Part shown: piece after piece, positions 1 through 4,777 of the stretch
How the letters are laid out: every line of letters starts with the position of its first letter
How positions within the stretch are numbered: position 1 is the first letter of the stretch
Source: an uncultured Drancourtella sp.
Lineage (GTDB): Bacteria; Bacillota; Clostridia; Lachnospirales; Lachnospiraceae
NCBI GenBank assembly: GCA_937880845.1
Contig: CALFLL010000038.1
Span: forward strand, 1 to 19,954
Reading direction: 5' to 3'
Length of the DNA: 19,954 nt
The notes under the pieces: generated by a model
The model's database searches: none
Told to the model about the DNA's origin: nothing
Seen by the model: the letters and a program-made list of their open reading frames with translations, nothing else
Program-made: the position numbers and the translations under genes

Positions 1-54
1 GTATGACAGGAGTCTCCAAAACTCTTAGCGGGAGTTCGATTCTCTCATCCCCTG
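1..54 (+). tRNA. tRNA-Trp (anticodon CCA), 3' part
   Basis: The 3' portion of a tRNA whose 5' end lies outside the window. An anticodon stem GGAGT/ACTCT encloses the 7-base loop CTCCAAA, so the anticodon is CCA, which reads UGG (Trp). A 4-base variable region follows, then a T arm with stem GGGAG/CTCTC and loop TTCGATT, then the acceptor strand ATCCCCT and a G discriminator base at 54, the usual bacterial tRNA-Trp identity base. The terminal CCA is not encoded, because TTATAT follows. The missing 5' half prevents checking of the D arm and acceptor pairing. Confidence 0.9.
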
Positions 55-61
55 TTATATA

Positions 62-102
62 AAAAGCTGAAGCCTTTGAAGATCAAAGGCTTCAGCTTTT
101 TT
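62..102. terminator. Bidirectional rho-independent terminator
   Basis: A perfect 17-bp inverted repeat (62-78 with 84-100) encloses the 5-base loop AAGAT. The stem ends in AAAA on one side and TTTT on the other. On the plus strand the run continues with TT and terminates the tRNA-Trp transcript. On the minus strand it reads out as TTTTTATATA, just past the stop codon of the acetyltransferase gene. It therefore serves two convergent transcripts. Confidence 0.92.
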
Positions 103-119
103 CAGATTCTCTAATTATA

Positions 120-704
120 CTATTTATTTTCTCTTACTACTCTACATGGATTACCATAAGCTATGGAATTATCAGGAACATCTTTCGTAACAACACTTCC
201 AGCTCCAATTACAACATTATTACCGATTGTAACACCTGGCATAATAATAGCTCCACCACCAATCCAGACATTATCACCTATGTTTACAGGTGCTGTTTGT
301 GTTTTACAAAATTCAAACGAACCATCTTTTTTAGGTTCTCCAAATCGGTCAATTGCGTTTGTTGGGTGAAAGGCTGTATATATCTGTACATTTGGTGCAA
401 TTAGAGCATTATCACCTATACGAATAATATTATCGTCTAAAAAGGTACAATTCATATTTACTTCACAATTATTGCCAAAATAAATATTATTACCATAATC
501 AACGTAAAAAGGTGGTGTTATCCATAAGTTTTTACCTTTTCCTCCAAGCAGTTCATTTAAAATTTTTTCTTTTCCTTTAGCGTCATTAGAATTAGTTCTA
601 TTATAATCTCTTGCCAAATCTTTAGCTTTATGCCATTGAGTCAATAATTCTTTATCTCCACAATCATAAAGTTGTCCTGCTAACATTTTTTCTCTTTCTG
701 TCAT
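120..704 (-). CDS. Sugar O-acetyltransferase, maltose/galactoside acetyltransferase family
   Basis: A 194-residue cytoplasmic acetyl-CoA-dependent O-acetyltransferase of the Maa/LacA/NodL type, which acetylates a sugar hydroxyl; the sugar cannot be read from sequence. The N-terminal helical cap (MTEREKMLAGQLYD, with a YDCGDKELL segment) matches the maltose acetyltransferase domain. It is followed by left-handed beta-helix hexapeptide repeats and ends in GNPCRVVRENK, the usual family C-terminus. The likely catalytic histidine is H113 in YTAFHPTN. An in-frame ATG seven codons upstream exists, but GGAGG lies between it and the ATG at 704 with 8 bases of spacing, so 704 is preferred. The gene follows the padR/HAAS pair by about 90 AT-rich bases on the same strand and stops at the two-way terminator. 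No convincing promoter of its own was seen. Confidence 0.93.
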   Translation of the reverse strand: MTEREKMLAGQLYDCGDKELLTQWHKAKDLARDYNRTNSNDAKGKEKILNELLGGKGKNLWITPPFYVDYGNNIYFGNNCEVNMNCTFLDDNIIRIGDNALIAPNVQIYTAFHPTNAIDRFGEPKKDGSFEFCKTQTAPVNIGDNVWIGGGAIIMPGVTIGNNVVIGAGSVVTKDVPDNSIAYGNPCRVVRENK

Positions 705-793
705 AAATTTTACCTCCATACACACTTAATTTTTTGGATTTCTAATATTGATTTTAAATATTTTTGAATAATTTTGGTAGTGTTAATTTAAAA

Positions 794-1423
794 TTATTCT
801 TTGTTTGCTTTTTTCCATTTGTGTACAATGATAAGAAGAATAAAATTGAAAACAAATCCGGGAGAAATAACAAGTCCGGGATTTCCAAGTGAAGAGGAAG
901 TACCGAACGAGAATCCCCATTGAAGCCAACCTTCAGAAGAATATGAAAAGAAACATATTCCAATGATTTCTAAAACAATTCCTATAAGAGAGAGATAAAT
1001 ACTTTTTTTATATCTGGAAGGGGTTGCTTTTTTCCCATAATAGGAGAGAAAATAAGCAGAAAGAAACGAAAGAACCAGGCTGACGGAGGAAATAGAAAAA
1101 TTGAACAACGCTCCATTCCAGGTATGAGTGATTAAATTGTAAATAATCTTGATTGAACCCCAAACAGCAAGAAGAAGGAACAAAAAGCGAAGAGGATTTC
1201 TTCGGATCTGTTGATCAAAAAGTTCCTGATTAAATCGTTCTGCCACTTCTTTTGGTGTACCCATTTCTTCTAAAATCTCATCGACTGTTTTTCCGGCTTC
1301 TAGTTTCATATGGATTTCCGTGCCAATATCACTGTTAATTCTTGCTTTTAATTCTAACGGAAGTCGGAGATGCTTTTCAATAGAATTTACATATGTTTTG
1401 ATTTGTTTTTCTTCTCTTGTCAT
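794..1423 (-). CDS. HAAS/DUF1700-like membrane protein paired with PadR
   Basis: A 209-residue protein with a soluble N-terminal helical domain (about residues 1-75, including EILEEMGTPKEVAERFNQEL) and four predicted membrane segments at about 76-98, 104-130, 140-160 and 182-204, ending in a lysine-rich tail. The N-terminal pattern and the context match the HAAS (DUF1700-like) proteins that Firmicutes encode next to PadR regulators; their biochemical role is not established. Its ATG directly abuts the padR stop (TAAATG), and its ribosome binding site (AGGGGG) lies inside the end of padR, so the two are almost certainly translationally coupled. A role as a membrane partner or target of the PadR-controlled response is inferred only from this pairing. 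Confidence 0.75.
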   Translation of the reverse strand: MTREEKQIKTYVNSIEKHLRLPLELKARINSDIGTEIHMKLEAGKTVDEILEEMGTPKEVAERFNQELFDQQIRRNPLRFLFLLLAVWGSIKIIYNLITHTWNGALFNFSISSVSLVLSFLSAYFLSYYGKKATPSRYKKSIYLSLIGIVLEIIGICFFSYSSEGWLQWGFSFGTSSSLGNPGLVISPGFVFNFILLIIVHKWKKANKE

Positions 1424-1765
1424 TTAGTTTTCCCCCTTACAGAAATAATCTACACAGACTTTAAAGTTTTTCCATATCATTTCATATTCTTTTAATACTT
1501 CTTTTCCTTTGTCTGTTATGGAATAATATTTTTTGGGAGTTTTCTTTCCTTTTGAAAGCTGCCAGGCAGACTGGATTAATTTGTTGTCTTCAAGGCGATA
1601 TAAGATGGGGTACAAGGTTCCTTCTTTTAGTGTAAAAAATCCATTGCTTTCTTCTTCAAGTTGTTGTAACATTTCATACCCATATGTATTTCGCTGAGCG
1701 ACAAGCTGTAAAACGACCATATCCAGAACACCTTTTTTTAGTTGTTGTATAAAACGCTCTTCCAT
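1424..1765 (-). CDS. PadR-family transcriptional regulator
   Basis: A 113-residue winged-helix repressor of the short (PadR-s1-like) group. The family hallmarks are clear: TYGYEMLQQLEEE in the first helices, then EGTLYPILYRLEDNKLI over the recognition helix and wing, and KKYYSITDKGKEVLKEYE leading into the C-terminal dimerisation helix. AAAGGAGG lies 7 bases before the ATG. It is the first gene of a minus-strand unit with the HAAS-type membrane protein. A long imperfect dyad lies just upstream over the expected transcription start, which fits autorepression. PadR proteins of this kind usually respond to phenolics, drugs or envelope stress; the ligand here is unknown. Confidence 0.93.
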   Translation of the reverse strand: MEERFIQQLKKGVLDMVVLQLVAQRNTYGYEMLQQLEEESNGFFTLKEGTLYPILYRLEDNKLIQSAWQLSKGKKTPKKYYSITDKGKEVLKEYEMIWKNFKVCVDYFCKGEN

Positions 1766-1790
1766 GTATTCGCCTCCTTTGGCAGGATGT

Positions 1791-1822
1791 ATTTAGGAAC
1801 ATAATACTTAGTATTCCTAAAT
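1791..1822. promoter_or_regulatory. Dyad at padR promoter, probable PadR operator
   Basis: The segment begins ATTTAGGA and ends TCCTAAAT, and has an inner dyad AATACT-T-AGTATT. It lies 25 bases upstream of the padR ATG and overlaps the expected transcription start. The left arm carries five extra bases (ACATA) compared with the right arm. The position argues for autoregulation; assignment to PadR is inference. Confidence 0.55.
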
Positions 1823-1825
1823 ATT

Positions 1826-1853
1826 AATATAGCACAAATATTAGAAAAGTAAA
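1826..1853 (-). promoter_or_regulatory. Candidate padR promoter
   Basis: On the minus strand, TTTACT (1853-1848) and TATATT (1831-1826) are separated by 16 bases. The predicted start falls inside the dyad at 1791-1822. The region is very AT-rich, so other hexamer pairs are possible. Confidence 0.4.
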
Positions 1854-1891
1854 TATTATTAAGTAGAGAAACGGTATTTTTTGACAATTTA

Positions 1892-1922
1892 TTGACCTTA
1901 AAGTTACTTGAAGGTATATAAT
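1892..1922 (+). promoter_or_regulatory. MerR-type promoter with 19-bp spacer and operator
   Basis: TTGACC (1892-1897) and TATAAT (1917-1922) are separated by 19 bases, the overlong spacing typical of MerR-activated promoters. The spacer region contains a dyad at 1895-1915, ACCTTAAAGT then T then ACTTGAAGGT, with a single mismatch between arms. MerR proteins bind such sites between -35 and -10 and untwist the DNA. The site precedes the MerR-like gene starting at 1966, so autoregulation is expected. Confidence 0.85.
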
Positions 1923-1965
1923 ACAAATAAGAAAAGGAAGAAACTGCAGGAAAGAAGGGAATATT

Positions 1966-2178
1966 ATGAAGATTAAGGAAGTTGCAAAACAAGTTGGAAT
2001 CACACCTGCAAATATCAGATATTATGAAAAAGAAGGGTTGCTAAATCCAGAGCGGAATGAACGAAATAATTACAGAGATTATGGAAAGGATGAGATAAAC
2101 AGATTAGAAGAGATTAAGAAATTAAGGTTGCTTGGTGTATCCATTGAGGATATTAAAAGGTTATACGAAAATTGTTGA
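1966..2178 (+). CDS. MerR-family regulator reduced to its DNA-binding domain
   Basis: A 70-residue winged helix-turn-helix with the MerR signature ITPANIRYYEKEGLL at the N-terminus, then NNYRDYGKDEINRLEEI and LRLLGVSIEDIKRLY. It stops just after the DNA-binding domain, where family members continue into a long dimerisation helix and an effector domain. AGAAGGG lies before the ATG. The stop overlaps a second reading frame that encodes membrane helices, so the gene looks like the 5' remnant of a MerR protein with a membrane C-terminus from which the coiled-coil segment has been lost. A 70-residue product could still fold and bind DNA, but it lacks the usual dimer helix. A MerR-type promoter-operator upstream is intact. 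Confidence 0.7.
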   Translation: MKIKEVAKQVGITPANIRYYEKEGLLNPERNERNNYRDYGKDEINRLEEIKKLRLLGVSIEDIKRLYENC

Positions 2179-2592
2179 CAATCCGTATAGATTTGGTTGT
2201 TATGTGGATGGGACTGGCATTATATATTTTGATATTATATGTAATGTCAAAGATCAAGAATGGAATCCTGAAAAAATTCCGATATGTTCTGCTCATATGG
2301 GTCGTTTTTGTGTTAGCATTTTGGGGAATTATGATATTCTGTCAGGGAGATACCAAAGGAATGAAAGCGATGATCTTTGTCATGGTGATCATGACAGTAT
2401 TTAGTTTCTGTTTCTCTGCTGTATGGAATACAGCGGTGATAAACAGGAAAGAGTATAACAGATATGATGCAGTTGAAACATCGGCACGTTTGATGAATAT
2501 GATTGGAACATTGTTTGGTGCATGTGGACATTATAGTTCCGGCAATATTTTCAGACGATAACTATAAAGAAGGGATAAGGAAAAAGAAATGA
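2172..2592 (+). pseudogene. Membrane-protein remnant, probably the C-terminal part of the broken MerR gene
   Basis: From 2172 one frame reads 129 codons with about three hydrophobic segments (WMGLALYILILYVMSK, YVLLIWVVFVLAFWGIMIF, AMIFVMVIMTVFSFCFSAVW) and a polar segment INRKEYNRYDAVETSARL. It has only a TTG at its head, no clear ribosome binding site, and it overlaps the merR stop. Near 2515 the plausible coding frame seems to change: the frame ending at 2561 gives GHYSSGNIFRR, whereas the frame of merR reads VDIIVPAIFSDDNYKEG and stops at 2590-2592, overlapping the next ATG as ATGA. This suggests a frameshifted relic, in which merR and this segment were once one gene. A small separate membrane protein starting at 2172 is the alternative. 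Confidence 0.55.
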
Positions 2593-3446
2593 TATACATA
2601 TCGAAGTTTTTATTTCCGCATATAGAAAAGGAATATGATTTTTTGATAAGCTTGAAAAGAACCTGTTATGATAATATTTATCCTTTTCAAATACTATCCA
2701 AACATCATCTTATGGAACTGAATTTTGAACCAATCACCATTTTGTATGGAGGAAATGGTTCCGGTAAAACAACGGTCTTAAATGTAATGGCAGAAACATT
2801 AAAGCTAAAAAGAGATACATTATATAATAGAAGCAATTTTTTTGAGGATTATGTCCGGCTGTGTGATTATGAAGCATTGGGAAAGATACCGGGAAACAGC
2901 AGAATTGTTACAAGCGATGATGTTTTTGATTATATAATGAATATACGGGCTGTAAATGAAGGCGTGGACAGGAAAAGGGAAGAGTTATTTGAAGAATATT
3001 TGAACTTAAAATATCAAAAATTTCAGATGAGATCATTGGATGATTATGAAAAATTAAAAAAGATCAATCAGGCAAGAAGTAGAACCCAATCAAAATTTGT
3101 AAGGGAAAATCTTACGGATAATATAAGAGAACAGTCAAATGGGGAGAGTGCATTCTTTTATTTCACAGAAAAAGTGGAAGAGAACGGTTTGTATCTGCTT
3201 GATGAACCGGAAAACAGTCTTGCCCCGGACAGGCAGGAAGAACTGGCAGAATATATTTACAATTCCGCCCGGTTTTTTGGATGTCAGTTTGTGATATCAA
3301 CACATTCGCCGTTCTTTCTTGCCATTCCGGGAGCAAGAATTTATGATATGGATGAAGAGATTGTCGACATCAAAAAATGGTATGAGTTGTCGAATGTTCG
3401 GGTATATTACGAGTTTTTCATGAAACATGGGGATGAATTTTTGTAG
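2589..3446 (+). CDS. Stand-alone AAA/ABC-type ATPase, function unknown
   Basis: A 285-residue soluble ATPase with all ABC-type nucleotide-binding elements: Walker A GGNGSGKTT at 54-62, a signature-like SNGES at 183-187, Walker B LYLLDEPEN at 201-209 with catalytic E206, and an H-loop STHSP with H239. A charged helical region lies between about 115 and 180. The layout matches the small RecF/SMC-like 'AAA family ATPases' common in Clostridia, with no membrane segment and no fused TOPRIM or nuclease domain. The ATG overlaps a TGA in the merR frame (ATGA), suggesting former coupling to the upstream gene. The ribosome binding site is weak (GGGATAAGGA). No terminator separates it from the orphan gene downstream. 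Biological role not known. Confidence 0.8.
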   Translation: MIYISKFLFPHIEKEYDFLISLKRTCYDNIYPFQILSKHHLMELNFEPITILYGGNGSGKTTVLNVMAETLKLKRDTLYNRSNFFEDYVRLCDYEALGKIPGNSRIVTSDDVFDYIMNIRAVNEGVDRKREELFEEYLNLKYQKFQMRSLDDYEKLKKINQARSRTQSKFVRENLTDNIREQSNGESAFFYFTEKVEENGLYLLDEPENSLAPDRQEELAEYIYNSARFFGCQFVISTHSPFFLAIPGARIYDMDEEIVDIKKWYELSNVRVYYEFFMKHGDEFL

Positions 3447-3483
3447 ATTGTCCAAGGTTTTCATAGAAGAGGGGGAGAAAATA

Positions 3484-3492
3484 TGATATAAT
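3484..3492 (+). promoter_or_regulatory. Extended -10 element before the orphan gene
   Basis: TGATATAAT is a TGn-TATAAT extended -10, about 40 bases before the ATG at 3534. No good -35 hexamer stands at the expected distance, which extended -10 promoters tolerate. Confidence 0.45.
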
Positions 3493-3533
3493 CAAAACTA
3501 CTGAATTTGATGTGAACTTAGTAAGGGGATAAT

Positions 3534-4082
3534 ATGAGGTTTGAGGATTTAAATAAAGATACGGTTGTATTTGCTTATCAGATCAGTCCGGATTTTGGAA
3601 AAGAAGGGGATAACGGTGGATTTTCTTTGGAACTGTTTGGCAATGGAAATCTGAGATTTGCGACTTATAAACTTTTTGATGAGATTAGTCTTTTGAAAAT
3701 TTTTAAATTAAATAAGAAAGAAACATGGGAAATTTTCCACGTGCTTCAAAAATGGGAACATATTTGGAGAGAGATTCCGGAGGAATTGGATAATCGGGAC
3801 AAAGATGCTCCCGGGAACATCAATGAATTTACATTTTTGAATTGGAAGAAAATCAGAGCATATAATATCAAAAAAACTTTTCTTCCGGGAGAAGCGTTGA
3901 AAAACAGAAAATATTATATGCAATATCGTGATACCATGAAATATGAAAATCAGGTCATTCAGATTTTTGAAGAGATATGCAAACTTTTAAAAAGGAAAGA
4001 AATCAATCTTAGTTTAAAAAAATGTAAAATTAACGAGAAGTGTAAAGTGAAAGTTACATGGATAGATAAAACGAAAGAATAG
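3534..4082 (+). CDS. Hypothetical protein, 182 residues
   Basis: I do not recognise this family. The protein is soluble by eye, with no signal peptide or membrane segment. It has a beta-rich N-terminal half (VVFAYQISPDFG, GGFSLELFGNGNLRFATYKL), a central helical part with tryptophans (ETWEIFHVLQKWEHIWREIP) and a strongly basic C-terminus (RKEINLSLKKCKINEKCKVK). AAGGGGAT precedes the ATG by 5 bases. It lies 87 bases after the ATPase gene on the same strand, has a possible extended -10 of its own and is closed by a terminator. Coding use is very AT-rich, consistent with the accessory character of this part of the window. No function is proposed. Confidence 0.7.
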   Translation: MRFEDLNKDTVVFAYQISPDFGKEGDNGGFSLELFGNGNLRFATYKLFDEISLLKIFKLNKKETWEIFHVLQKWEHIWREIPEELDNRDKDAPGNINEFTFLNWKKIRAYNIKKTFLPGEALKNRKYYMQYRDTMKYENQVIQIFEEICKLLKRKEINLSLKKCKINEKCKVKVTWIDKTKE

Positions 4083-4087
4083 ATATG

Positions 4088-4120
4088 TGGTCTTTATCTG
4101 TAAAGGTAAGGACCATTTTT
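4088..4120 (+). terminator. Rho-independent terminator after the orphan gene
   Basis: A 10-bp stem TGGTCTTTAT (4088-4097) with GTAAGGACCA (4106-4115), containing two G-T pairs, is followed by TTTTTA. It lies six bases after the stop codon at 4082. Confidence 0.75.
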
Positions 4121-4184
4121 ATTAGTTTATAAAACTATTATTTGGGCAAAATTATGATAAAAATGTGAAATCGGAAAATAAATC

Positions 4185-4213
4185 TTGACATAAATTGTGC
4201 AAAATACTACTAT
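4185..4213 (+). promoter_or_regulatory. marR-ABC operon promoter
   Basis: A consensus -35 TTGACA (4185-4190) and TACTAT (4208-4213) are separated by 17 bases. The expected start lies in the adjacent MarR-like operator, 40 bases before the marR ATG. Confidence 0.85.
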
Positions 4214-4216
4214 ATT

Positions 4217-4236
4217 ATTTAGTTACCTAACTAAAT
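4217..4236. promoter_or_regulatory. MarR-type operator
   Basis: A perfect inverted repeat with arms ATTTAGTTA and TAACTAAAT around a CC centre, immediately downstream of the -10. The TTAGTTA-nn-TAACTAA core resembles sites bound by many MarR-family regulators. Its position over the transcription start predicts repression of marR and both transporter genes. Confidence 0.8.
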
Positions 4237-4254
4237 TAAGAAAGGAGGGAAAAT

Positions 4255-4755
4255 ATGGACTTATCAAACAAAGAGTCACCGATACAGATTCTTTTATATC
4301 AGATAGCACATGTGCAACGTTACAAAGCCATGAGATATCTGGATGACATCCATTTGAAGACAGGACAGGCAGGCTGTCTTTTTATATTGAAAAAATATGG
4401 AAAACTTCCACAAAAAGAAATTGCCAGAATACTCGGAGTCAAACCACCTTCTATGACAATGCTTCTCAGAAAACTGGAAGAGAAGCATCTTGTAATCAGA
4501 AGACAGGATGAAGAGGATCAGAGGATTTTCAGAATCGAGTTGTCCGAAGAAGGTGAGAGTTATATAAAAAAAATTAAAGAAACAATGGATAATCTGGATG
4601 CCGTAATGTTTAAAGGAATTTTACCGGAAGAAAAAATGTTCTTCAGACGAATGCTTCTTCAGGTCCGAGAGAACCTTATGGAAACGGAAGATATGCAGGA
4701 TTATAACATGAAGATGCACCAGGAATGTATTTCAGAATTGGAAAAAGAAGAATAA
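4255..4755 (+). CDS. MarR-family transcriptional repressor
   Basis: A 166-residue winged-helix regulator. Residues about 30-105 form the DNA-binding domain: LKKYGKLPQKEIARILG, the recognition helix KPPSMTMLLRKLEEKHL, and the wing with RRQDEEDQRIFRIELSEEG carrying the conserved D-x-R of the family. Flanking N- and C-terminal helices form the dimer interface. Length is slightly above the usual 140-150 residues owing to a longer C-terminal helix. GGAGG lies 6 bases before the ATG. A strong promoter with a perfect dyad operator precedes it, and the ABC exporter subunits start 22 bases after its stop, so it most likely represses itself and the exporter until a drug or other ligand is bound. Confidence 0.94.
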   Translation: MDLSNKESPIQILLYQIAHVQRYKAMRYLDDIHLKTGQAGCLFILKKYGKLPQKEIARILGVKPPSMTMLLRKLEEKHLVIRRQDEEDQRIFRIELSEEGESYIKKIKETMDNLDAVMFKGILPEEKMFFRRMLLQVRENLMETEDMQDYNMKMHQECISELEKEE

Positions 4756-4777
4756 AGACAGAAAGAAAGGAGACATT

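Noticed and set aside
767..798. AT-only inverted repeat (AATAATTTT/AAAATTATT) near the end of the HAAS-type gene
   Set aside because: It has no GC pairs, overlaps the stop codon and lies in very AT-rich sequence, so it is not convincing as a terminator.
1881..1886. A perfect TTGACA upstream of merR
   Set aside because: No -10 stands at 16-18 bases from it, whereas TTGACC at 1892 pairs with TATAAT at the MerR-type spacing and contains the dyad.
2132..2404. A 90-codon plus-strand open frame overlapping the merR remnant
   Set aside because: It lacks membrane helices or known motifs; the overlapping frame from 2172 has coherent hydrophobic segments, so this one is a shadow.
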